From positions 1 through 64,000 of the forward strand of contig MU626315.1 in NCBI GenBank assembly GCA_025603075.1: a DNA stretch of 64,000 bases, written 5' to 3'. Position numbers and translations under genes: made by a program. The DNA comes from Neoconidiobolus thromboides FSU 785 (taxonomy: Eukaryota > Entomophthoromycota > Entomophthoromycetes > Entomophthorales > Neoconidiobolaceae). Shown here piece after piece: positions 10,130 to 18,772 of this stretch. Positions within the stretch are counted from its first letter, which is position 1, and each line of letters opens with the position of its first letter. The notes below the pieces were generated by a model. That model was given only the letters and a program-made list of their open reading frames with translations, searched no databases and was not told where the DNA came from.

Positions 10130-10432
10130 ATGAGAGTTTTTGTATTCGCATTATTAATTTCAATCGTTCTTTCTATACCTCATCCAAAGCAGGTGCTTGG
10201 GATTCAAAATATAATCTCTGATTTTTCTTTAGATGTGTTAAGTAGTAAAGGCCCCCTTGCACTTGAAAGTATAAAACAAGATCAACTAGTGGCTGATGTA
10301 ACTGCACCAAAAGCATTGGGACAAGGACAAGGACAGTCACAACCACAATCACAACCACAATCACAATCACAATCACAATTACAATCACAACCACAACCAC
10401 AATCACAATTACAATCACAATTACAACCATAA
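10130..10432 (+). CDS. Small secreted protein with Gln/Ser/Pro repeat tail
   Basis: 100 residues. Residues 1-16 are a signal peptide (MRVFVFALLISIVLSI). The middle (residues 20-65) is ordinary soluble sequence; from residue 66 it becomes GQGQGQ and then Q-S/Q-P/Q-L dipeptide repeats, encoded by a 6-bp CAATCA/CAACCA satellite. The repeat DNA continues past the stop at 10430 for about 30 bp in the same frame, but two CAA positions read TAA, so the present protein looks like a shortened allele of a longer tail. No Kex2 site is evident. Function unknown. Confidence 0.65.
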   Translation: MRVFVFALLISIVLSIPHPKQVLGIQNIISDFSLDVLSSKGPLALESIKQDQLVADVTAPKALGQGQGQSQPQSQPQSQSQSQLQSQPQPQSQLQSQLQP

Positions 10433-10460
10433 TTGCAGTCATAATTACAACCACAGCGGT
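10325..10460 (+). repeat. CAA-rich hexanucleotide satellite
   Basis: Tandem CAATCA/CAACCA/CAATTA units encode the Gln-rich tail and extend about 30 bp beyond its stop codon. Confidence 0.8.
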
Positions 10461-10668
10461 AACTTTAAACGGGTTCTTTCATATAGCAGCATTATATTAA
10501 ATGAACTCATTTTCTATAATAATATTATAATAAATAATATTACATATTAATCTTTATTCAAGTTATAATTTTTATTGTTTTCTATTTAAAATGGAACAAA
10601 ACTTAGTCTATGATATTTTTATGAACTAACATTTAATTATTAAACTTCACCAATATAAAGTATATGAG

Positions 10669-10759
10669 AATATCTATTTTTGTCTAAGAAATTTGTTAAG
10701 ATTTTTTCCACTTGATAACGCTTAAAAATTGGAAAGTGATAAAACAAAAAAAACATCCG
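10669..10759 (-). mobile_element. Degenerate MITE copy 5 (minus)
   Basis: Recognised by CTATTTTTGTCTAAGAA, TTTTTTCCACTTGATAACGCTTAAAAA and the AAAAAAAACATCC end. About 15 bp shorter than full copies. Confidence 0.55.
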
Positions 10760-10909
10760 TTTTCAATTTTACATATTTCTTATTATTAAGAGTTGTCTCA
10801 TTTATGTTTATAATAATTTTTTTACAGAAAGTTGTTACTTTTATTAAAAATAAGGCAATTTAGAAAAGTATAAATTATTTGATATGTTAAAATGAAAGTT
10901 TTATAAAAT

Positions 10910-11080
10910 TTATTGGTTAGAAAGTTTAATACCAATTATATTAAGTTGAAGCTCATCAAATGTATTCTCTATAATTCCAGGAGATTTGTTCCCTTCAACG
11001 CCTTGACGACGATATAATGGTACTGACAATGAAAAGATTGAACTTGTGATTGATAATAAAATTAAGGCTTGGAATTTCAT
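10910..11080 (-). CDS. Short secreted peptide precursor with Kex2 site
   Basis: 56 residues from the ATG at 11080. A signal peptide (MKFQALILLSITSSIFSLSV) is followed by an Arg-Arg pair (PLYRR, then QGVEG), the probable kexin site, and a C-terminal peptide with NTFDELQLNIIG. This segment aligns with NSLDRLQVTALG of the repeat precursor at 15771-16514: N-S/T-L/F-D-x-L-Q-V/L-x-x-L/I-G. It is therefore probably a one-unit member of the same family. No Cys, no known domain. Confidence 0.7.
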   Translation of the reverse strand: MKFQALILLSITSSIFSLSVPLYRRQGVEGNKSPGIIENTFDELQLNIIGIKLSNQ

Positions 11081-11157
11081 ATTAAAAAAACAATACAAGA
11101 GTAAAAGTAAAGGAATCAAGAGGGAATTATTAGCTTAGAAGCCATAATAACTCGATT

Positions 11158-11166
11158 GTTTATATA
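11158..11166 (-). promoter_or_regulatory. TATA box of the 56-residue secreted peptide gene
   Basis: TATATAAAC on the minus strand, about 80 bp upstream of the ATG at 11080. Confidence 0.4.
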
Positions 11167-11519
11167 TCATTTGTTTATTTTACATTTTTCCGTTTCATTT
11201 TATTTTGTTATTATTTAGTCTCCGTGTTGATCTATTAAATAGAATTTATTAAAATTCATTTTGCTTACCAACTGATTGATTAGATCATATTTATTTTATA
11301 TTAACTAAATTAGTATATGATCAAACTTTTAACCAATTGTTGAACTATTACTAGATATAGAAGATACTTAGGCTTACAAAAACATGCAAAAATAATGTTT
11401 TAGAGAGGATTAAAGTAATAGAAGCGTCATACGAACTGAGGTTCTATAACCAATAGAATGATGGGATACACTTTAAGTTTTTTTATTTTTTATTTTTCTT
11501 TAATTTTTTAAATAATAAA

Positions 11520-12346
11520 ATGGTTTTAAATAAACAATGTGAGCTGTTAGGCCCATTTGCAATAATGGTTCAAGGAATTATGGGTATGTTAGCTATTTCT
11601 TCTTTGGTATTTAAAAGGTATACGGAACACCCACGTAGAGCTTTTTTAATTTGGTAAGTTTAACTACATCGCTTATTTTTAGTTATTTTTTTGGTTATTT
11701 TTTGCTTATATTTGATATCAGGTTTTTTGATGTAAGTAAACAAGGCTTTGGGGCATTAATGATTCATTTTTTCAATATATTTATATCTGGAGAAAGTGGG
11801 CGAGAGAATGAAAAATATTCTAATCCCTGTTTATGGTATTTATTAAATTTATTATTAGATACAACGTTAGGTGTATTTATTTTGTACATTATAATTGACA
11901 TAATGAATAAAGTGCTAAAAAACCACAAGTATTCCCAATTAGCCGACTCTGGAAATTATGGAACTCCAATCCAATTTAGTATTTATCTTAAGCAGCTAGG
12001 TTTATTCCTAATGAGTTTAATTATTATGAAAATATTAATCTACATAATAATATCTCTGTTTCCTTATATCCTTTATTTGGGACATTTAGTACTTTCGCCT
12101 TTAGAAAGATTAAATGATTCAAGATATCAGATTGTATTAGTTATGATGATTTTGCCCACCATTTTAAACATTTTACAATTTTGTCTAGTTGATTGTATTA
12201 TTATGGGCAACAATGAAAAAATAATAGACTCGAACCATTCCTCACCAGCTATTTTGCCTTTATTGATTAGTAACGAACTACCTTCACCAGATGAAGTTGA
12301 TTTCAAACTCGATTCTCCCATGCTAAATGACTCGTCCAAATCTTAA
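11520..12346 (+). CDS. STIMATE-family vacuolar/ER membrane protein
   Basis: Exons 11520-11653 and 11722-12346 give 252 residues. The 68-nt intron ends ATATCAG; joining restores the family hallmark KRYTEHPRRAFLIW followed by FFDVSKQGFGALMIHFFN, and DTTLGVFI occurs later. Four to five hydrophobic segments are visible, with a polar C-terminal tail. These motifs define the STIMATE/TMEM110 family, whose yeast member YPL162C is a vacuolar membrane protein and whose animal member modulates STIM at ER-plasma-membrane junctions. A longer open frame starting inside the intron (11651) is a shadow: it lacks the conserved start and breaks the IWFFDVSKQ motif. Confidence 0.82.
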
Positions 12347-12639
12347 TATTTATTTTATAATAATTAGACACCTTTCATCTTATTTTCTACTATCTACCAA
12401 CCTGTTAGTTTATTCTTATTACTATGATATTAAACCCTTGTATTATTGTTAAATTTTACCTTATGTATTTTATATTATTATTATTACATTACAAATTGAA
12501 AAGAATATAGCAAGCATTGACTTTAAGCCAATAAAAAATCAAAAATCAAAACTTTTTTAGTTTGACCAATCAAAAGAGAGAGCTACCAAGTTAAAACATG
12601 AGATAGTATTAAGTTTTAGTTTTAAATTATATACATACA

Positions 12640-13005
12640 ATGAATATTGAAGAGCTTACGTCAAATAATCAAGGAAAACAAGGGAGAGGTAATCAACCCA
12701 GTGAAGCCGAACTTCAAGCACAACAAGCAGCAAGAGAGGAGATATTAAGTACCATATTGGATTTCGAAGCAAGGGAAAGGTTGAATAGAGTTAAAATGGT
12801 AAAAAGTGAAAGGGCGTTAGAAATTGAAAATAAAATCATTTATCTAGCTAAAACTGGACAATTGAGAAATAAAGTTAGTGAGCCCATGTTGATCCAAATG
12901 TTAGATGGAGGAAGCCAAAATTCTAATAAAGAGAATAATCAAGGTAAAATTCGTTTTCAACGAAAGCGGTATGATGATGAGGAAGAAGAAGAATTTGATT
13001 TATAA
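12640..13005 (+). CDS. PDCD5/TFAR19 family protein
   Basis: An intronless 121-residue protein of the usual family length. The core pattern is plain: AREEILSTILDFEARERLNR, then VKSERALEIENKIIYLAKTG, QLRNKVSEPMLIQMLD, and a basic then acidic tail (KIRFQRKRYDDEEEEEF). PDCD5 folds as a triple-helix bundle; family members bind nucleic acid weakly, associate with the TRiC chaperonin, and influence apoptosis in animals and stress death in yeast (Ymr074c). It acts in cytoplasm and nucleus. Confidence 0.9.
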   Translation: MNIEELTSNNQGKQGRGNQPSEAELQAQQAAREEILSTILDFEARERLNRVKMVKSERALEIENKIIYLAKTGQLRNKVSEPMLIQMLDGGSQNSNKENNQGKIRFQRKRYDDEEEEEFDL

Positions 13006-13815
13006 ATCTTTCATCTATGTCATTAAAATCTGTCTAACTTCCTTAAATTCAAACTTTAAGCTTGTTTTTGTTAGTTTAATTTTTATCTTAATCTATCCAT
13101 TCATAGCAAAATTAGCTTCATTTGCATCAAAAGTATTTATTTTTTGTTGTCCTATATAATATTGGACTAACTTAGTATAAACGATTTTAACGCTTTTTTA
13201 CTATTTACATTTCTAAACTGTTTATATCTAAACTCTTGATATGAGGTATGTTAGCAAATTGAAAGTAGAGATTTACTAGATTTTATTGAGGTGAATAGCA
13301 TCATAGATTCCAATTGGAATGAAATATACCCAAAATTATACAGGCTATAAAAATACATTTAACTCTACCATAATACATCTAAAAAATATTTTTGCGACAA
13401 GTATACGATTTTATCTGATAGCAGTCATATTTATTCTTACAGTATACTATAATTCAACTTCATATCACAATTTTATAGATGATGTTTTGATCAAGGATTC
13501 TCTAATATCTTAAAAATGTTGATAAGTTTTATTATGATAGATTCAAATATTTAACAACGACTACAGTTATTATTTATTCAGCTTTCTGTTTTTAATTCCT
13601 TACCTGTTTGTTTTCTTTATATAGCATAGAATAGTGCCAAAGTATTTTGTTTAATATATTTATTTACCAAGTACTCTTCAAATCTCTTATATATGCTTAT
13701 ATTATATAACTGTATATTATCAGTAAACTGCTATTGTTCTAAAGTACAGTAAAGTTTCTACAAAATTTAATAATGCTACTATTTTGTATAAATTTATTAA
13801 CTTTCAAAGAAATGT
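13006..13815. other. Gene-free AT-rich stretch
   Basis: Convergent intergenic region between the PDCD5 and racemase genes. The short frames at 12905-13159 and 13319-13513 show no conserved features. Confidence 0.4.
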
Positions 13816-14820
13816 TTATTTAAGTGAATCAAAGAAGGAATCTAATTCAATATTTCCGCCTGATATGATTAATCCGATATTTTTGACATCAGCATACTTT
13901 TGTTTAAATTCTTCATTGAATAAAATTGCAGCCAGAGGTACAGCACCAGAAGGCTCAACAACTAACTTCATTCGTTCCCAAATTATTCTCATAGCTTTGA
14001 TAATTTCATCTTCAGTGACAGTAAATATATCGTCCAAATTTTCTTTGATTATTCCATAAGTCAAATCACTCATACTAGATCTTAATCCATCTGCAATGGT
14101 ATTTGGTTTTACAGAAGGAACATACTTACCACTCTTAATTGATTGATAACAATCATCAGCACCTTTTGGTTCACCAGCAAACCCTTTGATGCTACTACTA
14201 AATCCTTTTACTGCTAAAAGAGTGCCAGATAATAGCCCACCTCCGCTAACAGGGGCAATTACTGCATCTAAAGCTACTCCCATTTCTTTAGTCTGCTTAA
14301 GTAACTCTAAAGCAGCTGTTCCTTGGCCGATTACAATATCTTTGTGATCAAAAGGAGGAATTAAATAGCCACCAGTTTCTTTAACAACCTTTTCAGCAGT
14401 TTCAACTCGACTTTCAGCTGATGGTCCAGATTCTACAATCTTAGCGCCATACCCTAAAACAGCTTTTACTTTTATTTTAGAGCAATTATTTGGAAGCACA
14501 ATAGTACTATTGATTCCAAAAGATTTAGAGGCTAAAGCTACTGCTTGTGCGTGGTTTCCACTAGAATGAGCTACTATTCCTTTCTTACGGACTTCTTCAA
14601 TACCTACTGATTCTACTAATTGACCTATTGCATAAGTGGCGCCTCGAATCTTAAAGGCACCTATTTTTTGTAAATTCTCACATTTAAAATATAGGTTTTT
14701 GCCATCAGTCATAGAGTCTATACTACTACAAGTCAACACTGGAGTTGTGTGAATTTTTCCTTCAAGCTTTGAAGCTGCATGTTCAATATCATTCAAAGTC
14801 AATTTAATTGTGTTTGTCAT
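13816..14820 (-). CDS. SRY1: Serine racemase / 3-hydroxyaspartate dehydratase, PLP fold type II
   Basis: 334 residues, no intron, close to the family's usual length of about 325-340. The PLP-binding Lys lies in AFKIRGA, followed by HSSGNHAQAVALAS, the phosphate-binding glycine loop VSGGGLLSG, and the C-terminal LIISGGNIELD. These identify the serine racemase/threonine dehydratase group. The absence of a regulatory ACT domain excludes biosynthetic threonine deaminase. The closest fungal reference is Sry1, which removes ammonia from threo-3-hydroxyaspartate; fission yeast Sry1 also racemises serine. Substrate choice between these cannot be read from motifs alone. Confidence 0.9.
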   Translation of the reverse strand: MTNTIKLTLNDIEHAASKLEGKIHTTPVLTCSSIDSMTDGKNLYFKCENLQKIGAFKIRGATYAIGQLVESVGIEEVRKKGIVAHSSGNHAQAVALASKSFGINSTIVLPNNCSKIKVKAVLGYGAKIVESGPSAESRVETAEKVVKETGGYLIPPFDHKDIVIGQGTAALELLKQTKEMGVALDAVIAPVSGGGLLSGTLLAVKGFSSSIKGFAGEPKGADDCYQSIKSGKYVPSVKPNTIADGLRSSMSDLTYGIIKENLDDIFTVTEDEIIKAMRIIWERMKLVVEPSGAVPLAAILFNEEFKQKYADVKNIGLIISGGNIELDSFFDSLK

Positions 14821-15164
14821 TATTATTCAAAATATTTAAAAATAGTTTGATATAGTTCTATATTATCCTTTATATACTGCGTAAAGTACCATTTCATTGG
14901 ACAGCTGATAATTAATTAGAGTATTGTTTGTATGTTTATTTTATTTTTTGGGTCCTCGCGTTTATTTGCAGTTATATTAAGCTTATATTATTAATCCTAG
15001 TTAAATTTAAAGGATATAGCAAATATCTTTGAAAGTCTTTAAATTTATAGATAAAATTTAAAAGGTGTCAAAAAATCAGAATTAGCTCTACGAAACATAT
15101 TTCAATCACAGTTTTAATTTTCTAAATCTTTTAATCCTTCAAGAATTAAAGAAAGCTAATATAC
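14821..15164. other. Gene-free AT-rich stretch
   Basis: Upstream of the racemase gene; nothing recognised. Confidence 0.35.
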
Positions 15165-15530
15165 CTGTATTGAAAGCTTCAAGATAAAAGCTAGTTGTAG
15201 TATAATTATCAAAATCTCATTTTAACAGGCTCAAGGTAGTTCCGCTCATAGCGAACTCTGATAAGCGTAAAAAAACAAGTTATGCTTTAATAGTATTTGA
15301 AGTTCTAAACTCTAAAGAGATTCACCTTCAGACTAACTTTAGGATCAATGATATCTCATAAAGCAGAGGCTATCATAAGATGTAGATATGCTCCATCCTT
15401 TTAACAATTTCCTCATTTTGTATTCCTAAATTTAAAAAAACTCTTGGTCAATTCTTGAATAAAAAACATAACCATGTATTAACACTCCATGAATATACCA
15501 AGTACCACTTAATTGGTAATTTGTAAGAGC
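15165..15530 (+). pseudogene. Decayed coding relic with TAA/TAG-interrupted frame
   Basis: A plus-strand frame through this stretch reads as protein-like sequence (for example HFNRLKVVPLIANSDKRKK around 15217-15273 and FEVLNSKEIHLQTNFRIND around 15298-15352) with only about five stops in 120 codons, all TAA or TAG. That is low for DNA this AT-rich. A worn-out transposable element is the likeliest source; the family is not recognised. Confidence 0.35.
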
Positions 15531-15770
15531 ATATTATATAATTAGTTATTCAATGCTTTGTAATATTAACAATAAGACATAATATTTAAAAGTATGTTTA
15601 AAAGTGAGAAAAAGAGTTATAAATGATAAAAATTAAACTAAATAATTAAGGTTAATCAATATTTGATGACGAATTTATAAAAGTATAAAGGATTAAGAGT
15701 CTAATAAAATGAAAACGAAGTTATTTAGCATATTATGATTCCTCTAAATCTCGAAGGATCTTAATCAAAT

Positions 15771-16514
15771 TTAAACACGTTTCTTAAAAGCCCCTCTAGC
15801 TGCTCCAGCTACTTGTAAGTCTTGCAATGAATCATCGACTGCAGAAAAATCAAAGAAGTCTTCATCACGTCTTTCTAACGACCCTTCCTTCTTTATGAAC
15901 TCTCCTCTAGCTAATCCAGCTACTTGTAAGTCCTGTAATGAGTCATCGATTGCAGAAAACTCGAAGAAATCTCCAGAACGTCTTTCTAACGACCCTTCCT
16001 TTTTTATGAACTCTCCTCTAGCTAATCCAGCTACTTGTAAGTCTTGTAATGAGTCATCGATTGCAGAAAAATCAAAAAAGTCTTCAGCACGTTTAGCAAG
16101 TGATCCCTCTTTCTTTTTAAAATTTCCTCTAGCTGCGCCAGCTACTTGTAAGTCTTGCAATGAATCATCGACTGCAGAAAAATCAAAGAAGCTTTCACCA
16201 CGTTTTGCCAGAGATCCTTCTTTCTTTTTAAAGTTCCCTCTAGCTAATCCAGCTACTTGTAAGTCCTGTAATGAGTCATCGACTCCAGAAAAATCAAAAA
16301 AGTCTTCAGCACGTCTTTTTAATGGTATTTCGCTCTTTTGACGGAACTTACCATCACCTAGAGCAGTAACTTGTAGCCTATCCAATGAATTTCCTAGTAA
16401 AGCAAAGCCTTCTACAGGGGCTGGATTACGTCTAATTAAATTGGAGTCGATAGGTAATGAAGTGTAACCTAAAATTAAGCATGAAACGATGATGGAAACT
16501 ATGTTTGCTTTCAT
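15771..16514 (-). CDS. Kexin-processed repeat precursor A (six units)
   Basis: 247 residues, intronless. A signal peptide (residues 1-19) is followed by a pro-segment ending in IRR, a divergent first unit, then five near-identical units of about 37 residues. Each unit begins FFDFS or FFEFS after KR or RR, continues DDSLQDLQVAG(L/A)ARG and ends KKEGSL(A/E)(K/R)R. The dibasic pairs are classical Kex2 sites, so one precursor should release six related peptides, as in the alpha-factor and repetitive Rep1/Ece1-type precursors. The units contain no Cys and have a regular hydrophobic spacing (FF-F-L-L-V-L). The last unit ends KKRV without a further spacer. Precursor B lies head to head, 368 bp away. 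Peptide function is unknown; signalling or surface coating are the known roles of such precursors in fungi. Confidence 0.85.
   Translation of the reverse strand: MKANIVSIIVSCLILGYTSLPIDSNLIRRNPAPVEGFALLGNSLDRLQVTALGDGKFRQKSEIPLKRRAEDFFDFSGVDDSLQDLQVAGLARGNFKKKEGSLAKRGESFFDFSAVDDSLQDLQVAGAARGNFKKKEGSLAKRAEDFFDFSAIDDSLQDLQVAGLARGEFIKKEGSLERRSGDFFEFSAIDDSLQDLQVAGLARGEFIKKEGSLERRDEDFFDFSAVDDSLQDLQVAGAARGAFKKRV
15780..16320 (-). repeat. Five tandem 111-bp coding repeats
   Basis: In-frame direct repeats within precursor A. Adjacent copies are nearly identical in DNA (for example GCTACTTGTAAGTC(T/C)TG(C/T)AA recurs five times), which suggests homogenisation by unequal exchange or conversion. Confidence 0.9.
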
Positions 16515-16571
16515 TATTATTAAATCAAAGATATTTATAAAATAGTATAGACAGCAATCAATTGAACTTTG

Positions 16572-16579
16572 CTTTTATA
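16572..16579 (-). promoter_or_regulatory. TATA box of precursor A
   Basis: TATAAAAG on the minus strand, 58 bp upstream of the ATG at 16514. Confidence 0.5.
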
Positions 16580-16803
16580 CACTTTTGCTTTTAAAATTTA
16601 CATTGTTTTATTTTGCTATAAATTAATTCTCCTGTTACTTATTCTTACAATAAACTAAAAATTCAAAATTTCCGTTATAATAGTCTAATCTTCAGTTGAG
16701 CTTAAAATTTGTAGGAATTAAAAATTCATTCTATTTAGGAGTTTGATAGACTAAAGGAAATAAAAAATAGCTCGGAAATTACATTTGCACTTTTACAACT
16801 AAA

Positions 16804-16812
16804 TATAAAAGG
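16804..16812 (+). promoter_or_regulatory. TATA box of precursor B
   Basis: TATAAAAGG, 71 bp upstream of the ATG at 16883. Confidence 0.5.
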
Positions 16813-16882
16813 TCGACATAGATACTTGAAGTTAATTAAGTTATATTCTAATCATAAATACATTTTATATTAATCTTTAAGT

Positions 16883-17617
16883 ATGCAATTAACCCATATT
16901 ACTGTCTTGGTTTTATCTCTTTTAACTGGATACAGCTCCCTTGCAATCCCAAATCAAAATATCCAAAGACGTGCTGATGACTTTAAATTTTCACTAACAA
17001 AAGACTCCTTAAGTAGAATTGCTACTGGCCTTATAGCCAATAGCGAATTTGTGCCAAGAAAAATAGAAAAGCGCGATGAAAATGGTTTTGCATTTGCATT
17101 AGCTAGTAAATCATTACAAAGAGTAGGTGGTGGTATCGGAGGTATTCATGATTTTGATGGAACTAAAAAACAAAGACGTGCAGAAGATGGTTTTGGGGTT
17201 TCTTTAGCCAAGAACTCTGTGTCGAAAATAGGCGGTGGTATTGGAGGTATTCATGATTTTGATGGAACTAAAAAACAAAGACGTGCAGAAGATGGTTTTG
17301 GGGTTTCTTTAGCCAAGAACTCTGCGTCGAGAATAGGTGGTGGTATTGGAGGTATTCATGATTTTGATGGAACTAAAAAACAAAGACGTGCAGAAGATGG
17401 TTTTGGAGTTTCTATAGCCAAGAACTCTGCGTCGAAAATAGGTGGTGGTATTGGAGGTATTCATGATTTTGATGGAACTGACGAAAGAAGCAGCGGAACA
17501 GGTTCCGGAATTTTAGCTAAAAATCCACTAAGCTCTGGATTTTCTGGATCTCCCGCATCACCTGTAGGACTTGCAACACCTGCAACACCTGCAGCGCCCA
17601 TTAATCCAGCAGTTTAA
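16883..17617 (+). CDS. Kexin-processed repeat precursor B (five units)
   Basis: 244 residues, intronless. A signal peptide (MQLTHITVLVLSLLTGYSSLA) leads to QRR, then a divergent unit (FKFSLTKDSLSRIATGLIAN), a unit after EKR, and three near-identical 35-residue units separated by KKQRR. The unit core is GFGVSLAKNS, then KIGGGIGGIHDFDGT. After the last unit the dibasic spacer is replaced by DERSSGTG and a Gly/Ser/Ala/Pro-rich tail, so the tail would stay attached to the last peptide. The first unit still resembles precursor A (F-x-F-S, D-S-L-x-x-L/I, G-L), which suggests common ancestry followed by independent amplification. Function unknown. Confidence 0.85.
   Translation: MQLTHITVLVLSLLTGYSSLAIPNQNIQRRADDFKFSLTKDSLSRIATGLIANSEFVPRKIEKRDENGFAFALASKSLQRVGGGIGGIHDFDGTKKQRRAEDGFGVSLAKNSVSKIGGGIGGIHDFDGTKKQRRAEDGFGVSLAKNSASRIGGGIGGIHDFDGTKKQRRAEDGFGVSIAKNSASKIGGGIGGIHDFDGTDERSSGTGSGILAKNPLSSGFSGSPASPVGLATPATPAAPINPAV
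17165..17490 (+). repeat. Tandem 105-bp coding repeats
   Basis: Three in-frame direct repeats inside precursor B, almost identical in DNA (CGTGCAGAAGATGGTTTTGG at each unit start), marking recent amplification. Confidence 0.9.
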
Positions 17618-18142
17618 GTAAGCACTTACATTATAAATATCCACAGTCCTAAAGGCTTTACACAAGTATGAGATATTATCATTTGTAAGCCTATTTCTAT
17701 TTTTTCATTTTAGATTCATAAATAAATAAGGTTTAATTTAAACTTTCAGAGTGATTTAAAGTAGTATAGATTTTTGTAGTATTTTTTCAAATATATAATT
17801 TTTAAATATGCTATAAATTGAAGATTACTTAAGTTATAATAGACGATACCTTTCTGTACAAATTCTTTATACTGAACTGTTTTTACCCTTGGTACCAATA
17901 ATCTATAATGAAATTCCTAGATGAAAGTGCCTTTAGCCATATTAACGAACTTATACTTAATCAACGGTCACTAATTGATATTGTTGAGAACATTGTAAAA
18001 GTGCTAATCTATTTTATGATTGATCTGAGGTGTTAGATAAGTATTGAACTTTTGAAGGATCTAAACTTTATCAAAGAGAATATAAGAATTTTTTAAAATG
18101 TTATTAAATATAAATAAAAAGCAATGATATTGATAATAAGAG
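17618..18142. other. Gene-free AT-rich stretch
   Basis: A 42-codon frame starts at 17908 but has no supporting feature. Confidence 0.35.
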
Positions 18143-18247
18143 TATATGGTGATGTTTTTTTGGTTTCACTACTTTTTCCATTTTTAAGCCCTATTTGAGA
18201 GGAAAATTTGTTAGTAAAATTCTTAGGCAAAAGAATACATCTATATT
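18143..18247 (+). mobile_element. MITE copy 6 (plus)
   Basis: TATATGGTGATGTTTTTTTGG on the left, ACTTTTTCC, an altered hairpin CCCTATTTGAGAGG, TTGTTAGTAAAATTCTTAGG, and a decayed right end ATACATCTATAT. Confidence 0.75.
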
Positions 18248-18665
18248 ATTTATAATATATGCCTTTTAAAATCAATTAGCAAAATAAAGTATGAGAAAGC
18301 CAATTGAATAAAATACCAATAGTTGAGTTTATTATAAATTTAAAAATATAATATCTTTAAATTTTCTATACGATAAACTAATAGAGGCAAAAAAAATAGA
18401 ATTAGAAACTGTATAAAGATGTAATAATATTAATTTTTTAATTACTAGTTTTAGTAAAAAGAAATACATAGGCGGTTAATAATAGTGTTGTACTGTTATG
18501 AAATACCTTCAAATTTTAATTTACTAGTTTATATTTGTCTTTCAAAATAAAAGTAGCTTATATTAGTTTAATTTATAATAATTTCTCACAGATAATTTTA
18601 TTATCCTTTGAACATGCAGTTCATATTTCTTGTTCTCGATTCATTCTCTATTATTTACTAACTTA
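18248..18665. other. Gene-free AT-rich stretch
   Basis: Spacer between two MITE copies; nothing recognised. Confidence 0.35.
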
Positions 18666-18772
18666 ATATGGAGATGTGTTTTTGTATTTGAGAATTTTAC
18701 TAACAATTTTTCCACTCAAATAGTGCTTAAAAGATAGAAAAAATAATGAAGCCAAAAAAAACATCCCCATAT
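18666..18772 (-). mobile_element. MITE copy 7 (minus)
   Basis: Ends AATATGGAGATGTG and CATCCCCATATATT pair well. The inner hairpin reads CACT-CAAAT-AGTG, a paired variant of the consensus CGCT/AGCG. Confidence 0.8.

Larger units (their letters stand above)
16515..16882. promoter_or_regulatory. Shared divergent promoter of precursors A and B
   Basis: A 368-bp intergenic region between two divergently transcribed repeat-precursor genes. It carries TATAAAAG at 16572-16579 (minus strand, toward A) and TATAAAAGG at 16804-16812 (plus strand, toward B). The layout makes co-regulation plausible. Confidence 0.6.

Noticed and set aside
11651-12346. A longer frame that would start inside the STIMATE-family intron
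   Set aside because: It loses the conserved N-terminus and the IWFFDVSKQ motif that splicing restores.
17908-18036. 42-codon frame downstream of precursor B
   Set aside because: No signal peptide, promoter signal or recognisable motif.
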